Part shown: positions 20,226 through 31,662 of the stretch, piece after piece | Numbering within the stretch: the first letter of the stretch is position 1 | Layout of the letters: each line of letters begins with the position of its first letter | From: Flectonema sp. DT1601 | Taxonomy: Eukaryota; Euglenozoa; Diplonemea; Diplonemida; Diplonemidae | Length of the DNA stretch: 64,000 bases | Reading direction: 5' to 3' | Assembly: GCA_964019425.1 (NCBI GenBank) | Contig: OZ025782.1 | Span: 1,658,380 to 1,722,379 of the forward strand | Notes under the pieces: model-generated | The model's input: only the letters and a program-made list of their open reading frames with translations | What the model was told of the DNA's origin: nothing | The model's database searches: none | Program-made: the position numbers and the translations under genes

Positions 20226-23200
20226 ATGGAACATATCGAACGTGTTACAGAAGAAGAATGCCGAGATCTTGTTGATCAATATGCCTGTGAAACAGGAGGT
20301 GAAATTGTTTGGATAAACACGATCGTTAGAAGAGCCAGGGTATTGTGTGGGACTCACCGGATGACCGACAGCGAAAAAGAAACTTTGGAAGGATTTTTCA
20401 ATTTCGTAAAACTAAACAAAAAAGAATCCAACCACGCCTCAAGAATCACTTACGACAAGTGTGACCCTCCGAAAGAAGAACCCGCCAAAGACGCGATCCA
20501 GTTCCTGTACTACGTAAAAGAGTTAAGCCTGTTAGTAGCTAACAACGTGAAGTGTGTCACAACCCTCTTATGCAACAACAGTGAAATGTCAGTGGAACAG
20601 GTCCTGGAACACGGGCATCACATTACTGCTGCTGTATTTGCACCAGCTCATCATTTACTTCTTTTAGCGACGGCTAAAAGTTTATTGCTGATATACGACA
20701 CACTCACTGTGTCTCCACCGTTTCCATTAAAAAAAAAAATTCACCTCGTCACTTCAGTATCCGCCATGCTCTTTAACGAATCCTTAAGTACACTATACTT
20801 AGGCATGTGGGACGGAGCTATTAATATTGTGGCGAACATGTCTCATAGAGGAGGAATATCTGTTTGTCAGGAGCACAAGCATAAGTGGCATAGCCTTGGT
20901 ATAACAGTTTTGAAGTTAATTAAGAGAGGAGGAGGTAATAGTGACCTCCTTTTGATAGCTTCTCTCGATAGCGCGATTGTAACGTATGACATTACCCAGC
21001 AGTGTGTGTTTGCGATATTTAATACTAATCAAGGTATTCGTGACTGTGTTTGGAACAACGCATATGGAGCTCTTGTGTCAATTGCTACGGTTGCTCAGGC
21101 TCCAGTCATGTGGGTGTTGAACACGCCGTCGGAGTACTATAATTTAACGGATAATTTGTGTCTTCATAGAACTGTTTTGATTGCTATTGTTACACATCCA
21201 TCTTTGCCAACAGTTTTCACACTCGATGTTGAAGGTATTATTAAAGTCTGGTCTCTCATCAGTCTTCACATCAGTCAAGTTCTTCGCGTTGGAAATTCAA
21301 ATTCCCGTTCACGGACATCATCGGGTGGACTTCTTTATATACCTGAGAATAATATATTAATAGCTTTTTCAATTCAAGTCACCAGATGGGCAGAACACTC
21401 AAAGATTGAAGACGCGTACACAACCTCAACCAGTTCTCTTTATGGTATCAAAGCAATTCTACCACCGACAGAAGCGGATTCTGAGTGTATTCGTGTTGTT
21501 AAATATTCACACAAGACTGGAATGATAATAACTGCCTCAGGTAAAGACATAATTGAATGGTGCGGAGAAGCTATCAATCCCAACATCAAAGAATCACCAA
21601 CATACTCAACTCCACAAGTCTCCAGATCCATAACAAGTTTGTTATGGTTGTCCCCAGCAACATGCACAGTCATATGTGTTACTGATGTGAATAAAGTTTT
21701 TATAGGAACTTCCGATGGTCATATTTGTGGATATTTCCAATTGCAGCTGCTGGAAAAGTTTCAAAAAGCTAAAGACGCGGTTTGTTTTGTTCTTTATTCT
21801 GAGGGTAGAAAACAATTAGTGGCGGGACACACCAGAGGGACGTTAATCTTCCACACTGGTGAACGAACCAATGTCTGGGAGAGTAAAATAGCTGCGGGGT
21901 GTGAAATAACGTGTGCGGAGTTTGTAAACCAAGACCAGACTTTGATTGCTGTTTGTACTTCTATCGGATCTATTCACCTTATAGATACACCTGCCAGGAG
22001 ACTTATATCTGTTGCAAGCGCATCATGTCATGAAATAAACGCTCTTGTTTGTCTTACTAGGTTTTCTCCAAACGTGTTGGACGAACAAATATTGTTCGCT
22101 ACGGGTACTTCGGGAGGGATTATTTATTTTTGGCAATTCGTTCATGAAGAAGAAGTGAAGATATCCGAAAGTGTAAAGTGTCGTTATAAAGATTATACGG
22201 GATTCGTTTCTGTATTAAGAACATCGAGGAAAACATCGAATCCAAAATTCCTTTCAAAGAAATACTCTTCTAATCGAAATCGAGTACAACATTATCGACG
22301 ACCAGCCATTACTGTATTACAAGTAAGCAGTACTGATTTAGGCTTACTGTTCTGTTGTGATGATGAAGGCTGGGTATCCGTATTCGATGTTGGTTGGGTT
22401 GTTCAAGCCATCGCGTCAGATCCTAAAATATCCATACCTGGAAAACAAATAAAAATGATATCACAATGGCGAGCTCACGAAGATGAAATCTGCTCAATGA
22501 CAATAACAAATAATGTTGTTGTTACTGCAGCGATTCTTCATACGATGTCAATGTTGTGGTCATATTGCGGGGAGTATATTGGTAAGTTGTGTCCTTCAAG
22601 TCCGGTATCGGATCCACGAGATCGAAAGTCAATTCGATCTTCAGTTGTTGTTCCGAAACCGACGCGTTCTTCCCTTGGACTAACTGATTGGTCACTGAGT
22701 AAAATGAACGTAGAAAACAACAACAACAACAGCAACACAGCATCAAATCGCTCTGTCTGCTTTCCATCTGTTGACATCACAAATCCCCCTCGCAGTCCTG
22801 TTGAGAGGGTCTTGGAGGAAACTCAACGTTTACCCCGACACCTATTCGACACCTGTGATAATGACAATTTAAACCTGTCAGATTACTTGTTACAAAAGAA
22901 AAGAAAATATATTAACAGACTATCAGCACAAAGACAAATCTACACAACCAAAACCCAAGCTAAAGAGTCACCTGAAGAAGCAGTAACAAGACTCCAAACA
23001 ATGATTGAACCTTCCCAGTGGGTTCCTCGATCAGAAATAAGTTGGAGAGGAAGGAAATGGGATGCTACTAATGTGATGGATTCAGGTAAACCTTTATCAA
23101 CGACAAGCTCTATTGCTATTGATAAACAAGTAAATCAGGTGAGAGTTATCGTAAAAACTCATAAAACAGGAATATGTAATCGAATCATTGTTTCAAAACC

Positions 23201-23963
23201 ACCAAAAGAACCACCTCCATTAGTACCAAATCCAAGACGAAAACATACACTTCAAGATATTCTGTACTTAGCAAGTAAAGATCTTGTTAGTACAGATCAA
23301 AAAAGTCGAAAGTCTCCTTCAGCAGAGAGGCGTCTTCTTTCTTCTGCTGTTACGAGGTGGGAAGCAACACAAAAATTGCAAGGATTTGTTAGCAGATCGA
23401 GCCTTCATACTCCGAGTCATACTCGCAGAGTTCCTCGTGCAACAGACAAGAAAAGTAGCTCTGTGTTGCCGGTATCTATTCTGAATATTAGAGATATGCA
23501 CAACTTCGAGCCAATCTCTGAACTTATGCGAGACGTAGAATCCGGTATTCCTGTGAAAAAGTGGACCGCTGTTGTTAGAGAAATTTCAAAAAAGGGAACA
23601 GCTTGCATTGACAACAATGTTAAGGCCTTTTTACAGACGTTTCAACAGGGGAGGAGGGGAATTCCATTATTGAAAAAAGCGGTTCAAGAATGTCATGGAG
23701 GAAAGTTCGTTAGTAACCGTAACGAACAATTATCAAACACAGGAAATGAATTAGATAACGCTATTCATCAAGTGAATAAAAGTAAACCAAATAAACAAAC
23801 TGGTCTATCACAATCACTAACTAACACGTCGGTATTCGATACTCGTTGTAATAGGGGTGACACTCCAGACACGCCTCTCACACCTGATAGCATCTTTCAT
23901 TACAACGACGTACCATTCTCTGTTTTCATTGAGGAGATGAGACAGATAAATATGACCAGCTAG
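20226..23963 (+). CDS. large WD40-repeat protein (WDR49/WDR64-like)
   Basis: A single exon of 1245 residues. After about 120 residues of helical N-terminus, WD40-type blades run to about residue 790. Examples are VEGIIKVWSLISL, TSIGSIHLID, and the last one, WRAHEDEICSMT followed by MLWSYCGEYIGKL. A WD blade ending in GEYIGxL before a long tail is reminiscent of the WDR49/WDR64/EFCAB8 group of ciliary proteins, but no EF-hand is visible, so this assignment is tentative. The C-terminal 450 residues are basic and low in hydrophobic patterning, with PP-rich and SP/TP motifs, and include LQDILYLASKDL. No intron signature is seen. The ATG follows CACTTAGTGATCC. Confidence 0.75.
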   Translation: MEHIERVTEEECRDLVDQYACETGGEIVWINTIVRRARVLCGTHRMTDSEKETLEGFFNFVKLNKKESNHASRITYDKCDPPKEEPAKDAIQFLYYVKELSLLVANNVKCVTTLLCNNSEMSVEQVLEHGHHITAAVFAPAHHLLLLATAKSLLLIYDTLTVSPPFPLKKKIHLVTSVSAMLFNESLSTLYLGMWDGAINIVANMSHRGGISVCQEHKHKWHSLGITVLKLIKRGGGNSDLLLIASLDSAIVTYDITQQCVFAIFNTNQGIRDCVWNNAYGALVSIATVAQAPVMWVLNTPSEYYNLTDNLCLHRTVLIAIVTHPSLPTVFTLDVEGIIKVWSLISLHISQVLRVGNSNSRSRTSSGGLLYIPENNILIAFSIQVTRWAEHSKIEDAYTTSTSSLYGIKAILPPTEADSECIRVVKYSHKTGMIITASGKDIIEWCGEAINPNIKESPTYSTPQVSRSITSLLWLSPATCTVICVTDVNKVFIGTSDGHICGYFQLQLLEKFQKAKDAVCFVLYSEGRKQLVAGHTRGTLIFHTGERTNVWESKIAAGCEITCAEFVNQDQTLIAVCTSIGSIHLIDTPARRLISVASASCHEINALVCLTRFSPNVLDEQILFATGTSGGIIYFWQFVHEEEVKISESVKCRYKDYTGFVSVLRTSRKTSNPKFLSKKYSSNRNRVQHYRRPAITVLQVSSTDLGLLFCCDDEGWVSVFDVGWVVQAIASDPKISIPGKQIKMISQWRAHEDEICSMTITNNVVVTAAILHTMSMLWSYCGEYIGKLCPSSPVSDPRDRKSIRSSVVVPKPTRSSLGLTDWSLSKMNVENNNNNSNTASNRSVCFPSVDITNPPRSPVERVLEETQRLPRHLFDTCDNDNLNLSDYLLQKKRKYINRLSAQRQIYTTKTQAKESPEEAVTRLQTMIEPSQWVPRSEISWRGRKWDATNVMDSGKPLSTTSSIAIDKQVNQVRVIVKTHKTGICNRIIVSKPPKEPPPLVPNPRRKHTLQDILYLASKDLVSTDQKSRKSPSAERRLLSSAVTRWEATQKLQGFVSRSSLHTPSHTRRVPRATDKKSSSVLPVSILNIRDMHNFEPISELMRDVESGIPVKKWTAVVREISKKGTACIDNNVKAFLQTFQQGRRGIPLLKKAVQECHGGKFVSNRNEQLSNTGNELDNAIHQVNKSKPNKQTGLSQSLTNTSVFDTRCNRGDTPDTPLTPDSIFHYNDVPFSVFIEEMRQINMTS

Positions 23964-24228
23964 TTACTGTTATTATTATTGCCTCATTTACACTTCGGGA
24001 TAGGGCTGGTTGTCTTCTGACAGCCGATGCTCGTTGTTTTTGTTCGTCAAGTGAAATTGTTGTGTAAAATTACATAAGCTTCCCCCCCCATCAAGTTACC
24101 CTCGTCATATAATACAATACCTTATGAATCTTTACTGATTATTAGAAACACATAATAAAGTATTGCTTTCGAGGTTGAGAGTCTTTTCAAACACATTTCC
24201 CCTTCTCAGTTATATTACTACTAATAAA

Positions 24229-25302
24229 ATGAAGGCAATCTCATTCGCGCTTATGGTGTCCGTCGGTCTTGCCGAGGGATACAGCTTCTCTGACTACGCC
24301 AAGGAGTACAACAAGGTTTACGAGCCTGAGGAGTTCACTAGACGTGAGGCTATCTTTATCAAGAACCTCGAGTACATTACTACTCACAATGCTGAAGTAG
24401 GAAAGACTTGGACTGCAGGACTTAACGAATACACTGACTGGTCAAATGATGAGTTCAAATCTAAGAGAACTGGTATCAGTAAGAAGATGTTTTTCAACAA
24501 TCACGAGTCCCGTCTTAACGGAGTTGACAGAAAGGTGAAAGACCTCCCAGCTTCGGTTGACTGGAGAACTCACAGCCCAAGTGTTATCTCTCCTGTTAAG
24601 AACCAGGGAGGATGTGGAAGCTGCTGGGCCTTCTCAGCCACTGAGTCTATCGAATCCGCTGTCGCTATTGCCACCGGAAAGCTTCCAATCCTTTCACCAC
24701 AGCAGTTGACCAGCTGTGTTGAGAACCCAAGAAAGTGTGGTGGAACTGGTGGATGTGATGGAGCCACTCAACCAATTGCTTTCAACTACACCATTAACAG
24801 TGGAGGTTTGAGCACTGAATCTGATTACCCATACCAGGGTGTTACTGGTACCTGTGAGAAGGCTAAGATTAGGCCAGTTGCTGGTATCAAGGGACAGGTT
24901 GACTTGAAGCCAAACGATGCTGAGGCTCTTCAGACTGCTGTTGCCACCGTAGGACCAGTTGCTATCTCATTAGACGCTGGTAGTATCGGATGGCAGACAT
25001 ACAGATCTGGAGTGTTGTCAGGGGACTGTGGATCTGATATTGATCACGCTGTTCAGCTTGTTGGATACGGAAGTGATGCTGCAGTAGACTACTGGATTGT
25101 TCGTAACTCATGGGGAGCAAGCTGGGGAGAGGAAGGATACATCAGAATCATCCGTCACGCTGCTGGTAAGGCTCCATGCCAGACTGACACCAGCCCACAA
25201 GACGGATTCGGATGCAAGGGAGGACCATCAAGCATCCAGGTATGCGGTCTTTGCGGAATCCTCTCTGGATCTTCCTACCCAACTGGTGCCTTCAGCATCT
25301 AA
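24229..25302 (+). CDS. papain-family (C1A) cysteine protease, cathepsin-L-like
   Basis: 357 residues: a signal peptide (1-17), an I29 inhibitor prodomain (about 20-85, with GLNEYTDWSNDEF), then the mature protease starting near LPASVDWR (106-113). Gln126, Cys132 (GGCGSCWAFS), His273 (DHAVQLVGYG) and Asn293 (NSWGASWGEEGY) complete the catalytic set. A Cys-rich tail beyond residue 315 (six Cys) is longer than in animal cathepsin L and resembles protist forms. It is likely lysosomal or secreted and used for digestion of food. Codon use is highly biased like the kinase pair, suggesting strong expression. The frame extends upstream, but the first ATG is at 24229, 20 nt after CCTTCTCAG. Confidence 0.93.
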   Translation: MKAISFALMVSVGLAEGYSFSDYAKEYNKVYEPEEFTRREAIFIKNLEYITTHNAEVGKTWTAGLNEYTDWSNDEFKSKRTGISKKMFFNNHESRLNGVDRKVKDLPASVDWRTHSPSVISPVKNQGGCGSCWAFSATESIESAVAIATGKLPILSPQQLTSCVENPRKCGGTGGCDGATQPIAFNYTINSGGLSTESDYPYQGVTGTCEKAKIRPVAGIKGQVDLKPNDAEALQTAVATVGPVAISLDAGSIGWQTYRSGVLSGDCGSDIDHAVQLVGYGSDAAVDYWIVRNSWGASWGEEGYIRIIRHAAGKAPCQTDTSPQDGFGCKGGPSSIQVCGLCGILSGSSYPTGAFSI

Positions 25303-25800
25303 ACACCTTCCGATGTTATTGTTGGATAAAACGTGTTGAAATAGCGTTTCTTTCTATTCCCTCCCTTTACTGGTTGTTCAATTTTCTTTTCACTGTTTTT
25401 TGAACGAGGGGTATGCTAAAAAAAAAAAAAAAAAATAATTAAAAACCCCCCGGTGATTTCTTTTCCTGCGAACGAGGAAAATGAAGAAAAAAAAGAAAAA
25501 TAAACAAATAAATAAAGCGATTATGTTCCATTTTTTTTGCCTTAACCTAGGCTAGACTGCTTTTCCGCGTGCTTCCTATCTTTGTGCATCACCTTTCTGT
25601 TTGGTGACTTGATACTTTTTACGAACTTCCATAAATTTTGTTGAATTTCAGCTCACACAGAACCAGTCTGTTAACAAATTCTTTTCAGTGATAACGTTGA
25701 CAACTATGGAGATTAGGATGGCTGTGAGTTAGTATTTTACATTTCGTTGTTGACAAAGACTGTATTAAACATCTAACTATTCAGAGATTATAATTACAAC
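25303..25800. other. intergenic
   Basis: A tracts near 25419 and 25485. The right end carries CATCTAACTATTCAG, a T/C-rich acceptor-like site 16 nt before the next ATG. No gene seen. Confidence 0.6.
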
Positions 25801-26544
25801 ATGAAGACACTCACAAGCATAGTGTTACTCGTGCTGCTATGTGCCTTACCAATTCAGAGTAAGAAAACAAGTGAAGTTATTGATGAAGAAGCTCGCAGAT
25901 TTGAGACTTATGACATCCGTAAGTTATCATGCAGTGCTTGCCTTGCAGTCGTGTGGGAATTTGGTGCTCTACTGAGTCAAGAAACGACTGGAGCAGACTA
26001 CGTTAATGGCAAGGGTGAGAAGATAGCTTACAGAAAAAGTGAGATGCGTGCCACTCTTATTTTGGAAAAACTGTGTCCACTTATGAAAGGCTACGGGTTA
26101 TTTGTTAGAGACACTGATAACATTTCTCTATTTAGACGAATTGAAGACCATCATCATGGTACCGACCACTTGGGATCTCACAAACTAAAACTCTACTGCG
26201 AAGATCTACTTGGTGATCACGAAGACTTTTTTGAAACTTTAGTAAAACTAGGTGAGGGTCTCAACGCTGGAGACATGGAAGCCTTAGCAGAGACGGTCTG
26301 CGTCACTCGTGTTAAGAAAGCCTGTAAAACAAAAGAAGAAGCACTTGACAAGATGCCTTACAGAGACGACTACATTAAACTCCAAGAAGAAGCAGAGAAA
26401 CGTAATGCAGCAGCTGAGAAAGAGGCGGCTGATGCTGAAGCGAAAGCCGACGACGCTGATCAGCTCAAAGAAAAGATTCGCCAAAGTATTGATAAGTTCG
26501 GAGGATCTTACAAAACTGCTGAAGAGAAGAGTGAAGAACTCTAA
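25801..26544 (+). CDS. Canopy/saposin-like luminal ER protein
   Basis: 247 residues with a clear signal peptide (1-20). Six cysteines at 44, 47, 92, 133, 167 and 175, with CSAC as a CxxC and helical spacing between them, fit the saposin-like fold of the Canopy (CNPY) family, whose members are ER co-chaperones for membrane receptors. Residues 178-240 are a charged, Ala/Glu/Lys-rich helix. The last residues are KSEEL, close to KDEL-type ER retrieval signals, which fits an ER resident. A generic saposin-like protein is the alternative. The overlapping frame at 26309 is a shadow. Confidence 0.7.
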   Translation: MKTLTSIVLLVLLCALPIQSKKTSEVIDEEARRFETYDIRKLSCSACLAVVWEFGALLSQETTGADYVNGKGEKIAYRKSEMRATLILEKLCPLMKGYGLFVRDTDNISLFRRIEDHHHGTDHLGSHKLKLYCEDLLGDHEDFFETLVKLGEGLNAGDMEALAETVCVTRVKKACKTKEEALDKMPYRDDYIKLQEEAEKRNAAAEKEAADAEAKADDADQLKEKIRQSIDKFGGSYKTAEEKSEEL

Positions 26545-26863
26545 TCAAACGGTGGTTACTTTGAAAACGGAATGTAGCTTCCCGACAACTGCTATTCCAT
26601 TTTCTTCACAATATGACCGTACGAAATACTTTATTATTACCATGTAGTGATCTCTACATCACGAAAACTGTTCTCGATTCGAATAATTAGAACATAACTG
26701 GATTAATTAAGTGTGAGAGTTTTCCGAAGGTGTCTTTTTTTGACTCTATCATCTCTCGTCCTTTTCCAACAGCACAAATGAGTAGTACGTACACGTGTAG
26801 TTATGTGATTATGAATACTAAATATGCTTCTGATTAATATTTCTCCTCAGATAGGAAACATAA
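26545..26863. other. intergenic
   Basis: Mixed sequence without long homopolymers. It ends with ATTTCTCCTCAG 13 nt before the next ATG. Nothing else seen. Confidence 0.6.
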
Positions 26864-28060
26864 ATGGCGGCACCGCCGAAGAACGTCTTCACGGAAGATC
26901 CAAATGGGAATGTGATGGTTGGGGTGCCTATTCAGCCAAAGCAGGCGTACCCTTCACAGTATGTTAATTGGAAATTTGTAGTTTCTTTTATTTATGAAAA
27001 TGAAAAAAAAAAAAAACTATCTTCAAACAGAACGATTCCAAGTCAGCAGTACTTTCAACCACCTTCTGCGTTTTATCAACCGCCGCCTCCTCCGGCGGAA
27101 GGTGATTCACCAGCATATCCAATTGTTCCAGCGATTACTGCTACAGCTCCACCACCTCCGTTTTATTATGGACCGAGTGAAACTTTGCAAGCAGTTGTGA
27201 CTGATGTAAGACCTGTTGGGTTAGAGAATCCGTATGTTGCTGACACTACGTATACGCCTACTGCTGAAGTCACGGCTGACTTTTGTGGTGGACATCGAAC
27301 AGTCACAAGTGGAGACTATGAAGGGAATAAAGAAATGGTCACTCACGTTAATTATCATGACAACAAGCTCCTTTCAATATCGAACTTACAACAATATCCT
27401 TATCTACTTAGACTTACTGTTTCATGGAATGATTTAAAGTCATTGAGAGGTGTTCAGGAAGCAGGATATCTCAGATGGATTGATGCAAGTGGTAATCACT
27501 TAAATAACTTTGATGGATTGGGAAGTATGCCATCCTTAGAATGGCTTAACGTCACTCAGAGTGACATCGAATCTTTCGACGGATTAGATTTCGCTCCAAA
27601 CCTAAGCTGGTTATGTCTTCATCATAATAGGTTTCATGATTTCAAAAAGACATCAGCTCTACCGGCATTGCAATTTATTGATGTTAGTGATAACGAAGTC
27701 CAACACGTCGAAGGTTTAGAAGCAGCGACTAATTTACGAGAAATAAATCTCTGTAACAATCCTATGTGCGAAGGTAATGTTCGCAGAAATGTTGAATCCG
27801 TTAAGAAATTAGCTTCGATGAAATTTCTGACAAGACTGAATATTAACGACACCTTCTACGATCCAGAGGAAGCAGAAATAGTTAAGTTTTTCAGCATAAA
27901 TGCACCTCAATGTGAGGTCATCACGACTCCTCAGAGAACTGCTCAGGTGGGTCACAATTATAAATTTAACATCCAGGATGTTCCCCTTAAGGGACGTGAA
28001 AAGTTCAAAAAAAAAGCAAAGAACAGTAACGGTGGAGGATGCAAGTGCGTAATTTGCTAA
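26864..28060 (+). CDS. SDS22-type LRR protein with prenylation motif
   Basis: Exons 26864-26958 and 27031-28060 around a 72-bp intron (GTATGT...AAACAG, phase 2) give 374 residues. The first 110 residues are Pro/Gln-rich (YQPPPPPAEG, APPPPFYYGP). About six leucine-rich repeats of the SDS22 kind follow (YLRWIDASGNHL, LSWLCLHHNRF, LQFIDVSDNEV, LREINLCNNPM), with a cap carrying FLTRLNIND. The tail is basic (KGREKFKKKAK) and ends CKCVIC, a CaaX box, so membrane attachment by a prenyl group is likely. SDS22-like proteins often scaffold phosphatases or ciliary dynein factors; the partner here is unknown. Confidence 0.85.
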   Translation: MAAPPKNVFTEDPNGNVMVGVPIQPKQAYPSQYVNWKFVVSFIYENEKKKKLSSNRTIPSQQYFQPPSAFYQPPPPPAEGDSPAYPIVPAITATAPPPPFYYGPSETLQAVVTDVRPVGLENPYVADTTYTPTAEVTADFCGGHRTVTSGDYEGNKEMVTHVNYHDNKLLSISNLQQYPYLLRLTVSWNDLKSLRGVQEAGYLRWIDASGNHLNNFDGLGSMPSLEWLNVTQSDIESFDGLDFAPNLSWLCLHHNRFHDFKKTSALPALQFIDVSDNEVQHVEGLEAATNLREINLCNNPMCEGNVRRNVESVKKLASMKFLTRLNINDTFYDPEEAEIVKFFSINAPQCEVITTPQRTAQVGHNYKFNIQDVPLKGREKFKKKAKNSNGGGCKCVIC

Positions 28061-31000
28061 AACCAAAATTCGCAAATATGCCTACAACGTGTAGTGGATA
28101 AAGAGAAGCCTCAGCGATTAGTTAGGAAAGCACGAGTCATGCTTTCGATAGTACCTTTCAGTGACCAATATTTTTTTTTTTTTTTTTTTTTGCAAGATTT
28201 CGCTGTTTTCTAAAGCCGAATTCTGAGACAGCAGTCGGGGTATTTTTTTTTTTTTAAAAAAAAAATTCTTATTTTACTTAATGTAATCGCTGCTGTCATT
28301 TTCTTTTTATTTTTTTTTTATTCCCGTTTACAGTAGTCGTTGAGTGTTTTTTTTTTTTAAAAAAAAAAAAATTGACAACAATATTCTATTTTTAAAACCC
28401 TTTTTTTTTCGATCTTACACTGTTGCTTTTCGTAGTCAGCAACGTGTTCCAAATCGATTATAGCGGCTGCTTGCCACTACTCATCTTGTGAATCTGATGG
28501 TATTTAGGGAGCTATATCCCTAATACTATTTTATTCTTATACCCCAATGTGAAATTCATTGTTAGAGTGTGATGCTTATTGGCAAGTTACGAAACTTATT
28601 TATTTATTTTTTTTTTTAAAAAAAATCCCATTTTACGATACTTGTGTGCCTCTCCAATCTCTATTTTTTGGGAGGGTATTTGGAAGATGAGATTTTTTTT
28701 TTTTTTGTGGGACGCATGTTAGAAAGTCAAAAAAAAAAAAAAAAAAAAAAAAAAACGCATCTATGCTCTACATCTTGTTAAGAAAGTGACTTCGTATTTC
28801 ACCAAATTAAGGGTAAAAGGGGCATACAAGTATGAACCATACATCTTTCTTGAAAAGTAATGAGTTTTTATAAAATCCGACGCGACTGATAGCGTTGGAT
28901 TGCCTAGTAACTTGGCATGGCTTTATCGGTCTTTTTCCCCTCCTATCCCCTTTTCACTTTTTTTTCTGTCTGAAAACCAACAACAACAACAACTCGTCAT
29001 TTAATGAAGTTAAATAATAAATATATACATGCATGTTTACGGGAGGGTTGCAATATTTTACACTGCCGAGTATCAGAAAAAAATATGTACGAGCCTGAAA
29101 ACTTGCATACATTTAACTACACTTACGTTGGTTTTATTTTACAATAAATATTGTCGAAAAGTAAAAGTAACACAAAGCCGGATCACTTTTTTAATATTAT
29201 TAGAAAGACTTGTCATGTGGAAATGTGACACTAGGCACTTCGAAAGAACTCTTCCTGGTGAATAAATCATTTTGTGTTGATAGTTTTCAATTTTTTTGTT
29301 TTCACCCCCCGTTGCCTCTAATAATGTAAAAAAAAAAGTGGCTTGGAGTGTGTTGCTTTGTTTTTTTTCATAAGAAATTATTTAAGCGTAGAATAAAAAC
29401 AACTTTTCCAACAACAACAACAACAACAACAACAAAAAAAAAAAAAAAGTTGTCTTATTGCCTTTCCTTTGATACGTTGTCTCTCAGTTTTCGTTTTCGT
29501 TTTTTTTTTTTTTTTTTTTTTTTTTTTTCTTTTTTTTCACCAAGAGAAAGAATAGAACAACAGCAAAAAAAACGTCAAATAAAATAAAATAAAATAAAAT
29601 AAAATAAAAGTGGTCTAAAATACACCGAACCTGGAAGAGGATTAGAAGACATCCTCTCGTAGTATAAAACTGGACCATGTTACGAAATTAAAATAGTCAG
29701 CTTTCAGAGTGTTCAGATGCCCGTCACCGAATCATGAAATGCTATTCAGAATAGTTATAAAAAAAAAAAAATGCCACAAAAAGTTGCTCCATAAAATGTT
29801 TTATATTTTCGAATTCTTGCGTACACTTTTGAGCAGACTGACCTGCTCAAATGTTGTTTATATGTTAGTAGTGTTTTATACTTTATTTCCCCCATTGATC
29901 TTGATAGCACAGCATCAATTTACCTCTCTGTCTTTTCCCCCGGTCCTCAACAAGGTAAGAGAGAGAAATAATACTGTCAGCATGCGTATAATCCCCTATA
30001 GCTTTTTTTTTTTTAAACTGTGGCTCTTAATCATGATGGTTTGCGTTAGATTTTCCAGTGCTACTCCCCCAGAAACCTTTTTTTTTTTTCATTGACACAC
30101 AAGGTCTTTCACTTATAATAATAAAGCAAGATCAGATAGCTTCACGAATATGGTTTCAGGGCATAAATGTAGACATATCGGGAAATAGTATGAGTTTATG
30201 TGGTTCTAAGTCAGCAGGAAGATGAAAAAAAAAAAAAAAAAAAAGCAGCAGCTCTGCTTATTACAATCGGTATTGGGCTTACCAAAAAAATAAAATAAAA
30301 AAATGAATGAATTGAGAGTTTTCAAGCCAACAAAAGTCAGTTTATCATCTGATTTTTTTCTTTTTTGCTTGCACACTGTGAAAACCTCTTTTTTTTCTTT
30401 TTTTTAATTACCTACGGGACTCTCTCTTCCTACCTCTTTTTTTTTCCTATTATCGTTGTCTTTTTTTTTTTTTATTTTAAAAAAAAAATTAGTTTTATTG
30501 TTGCTGTTGAGTGTTGTGATAAAGCTATATACAACTTCTTCATAAAGAAAAAAAAAAAAAAAAAAAAAAAGAAAAAAAAGAACTGAATGAGAGGGTTAAC
30601 TGTTTAAGAAGAAATAGTTATGTAGCAGCGTGATGGTGATGCCGTTTTTAGTTTTACAGCGTGGTGACCCTTTCCTATTCTGTCATAACTAGTGGTCGGT
30701 GACGTTAGAATGATCTTTTTTAAAAAAAAAATCTTTTTAAACGTTCGTCATCTTTTCCCTCCTATAGTTGGTGTTTATTAGTCTTTTTATAAGTTAAAAA
30801 TACATCTCTTTTATTTGAGGCTTTATTTCAACGATCCATTGCTGAGTCTTCGGAGACGGCTACGGATTGGGTCCTCTGTTGCTTTTTTTGTCATTTACCT
30901 ATCACTTATGATTACAGTAACGTTGGATGAATATAACCAAAAGTAACTAAGAAATGAATACTTTTCACTTTTTTTTTCTTTCTATACTAAAAAATTAAAT

Positions 31001-31545
31001 AATACTAACTAGTCATCTGCCTACTATTATATCATAGTTCTTATTGTTATAGCGGATCAGTGTGTCGCCTAACAGACGTTTGATTGGGGTAATCACATTA
31101 TATGGCGAAAGGGGAAAAAAAAATAAAAAAATAAAATAAAATAAAATCCTCATTTTTTTTTTTTTTTTTGCATTCGCTACTGACACGGAATTCATGATCA
31201 AAAAAAAAAAAAAAAAACTAAAAAAAAAGAACGAAAAAGGAAATGAACGGGTGCGATAGGGGGAGGAGAAAGGAAAATTTCCAAAGTGGAGGGGGAAAAA
31301 AAAAAATTGTACAGTAAGAGTTGAGTTTTATTTTATTTTCTGTGCGAAATGATAATTGCTGATGGTATGTTAATTCTGTAACGACGCAATGCGGAAAGAA
31401 AAGAAAAGGGAACCAAACTATCCAACATTGTGCGACTCCTTTTTACAATACATGTTTTAGTTATTTTTGTTCAACTCTGAAGATCTGAAGAGAGAGAGAG
31501 CCTGAGAAACGGCTACCGCATCCACAAATTGATTGCATCAAGGGG

Positions 31546-31579
<34 letters not shown>

Positions 31580-31631
31580 ATTCTTTCCCTATTTTGAATT
31601 TTTTCTTCTTAGTCCATTTATGATAAGTCTG

Positions 31632-31662
<31 letters not shown>

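Noticed and set aside
29409-29433. CAA repeats and other short tandem arrays considered as CRISPR-like
   Set aside because: Simple microsatellites without spacers, in a eukaryotic context.
29709-30095. 128-codon open frame on the + strand in the second desert
   Set aside because: Composed largely of Phe and Lys runs from T/A tracts, with no domain, no codon bias and no leader pattern.
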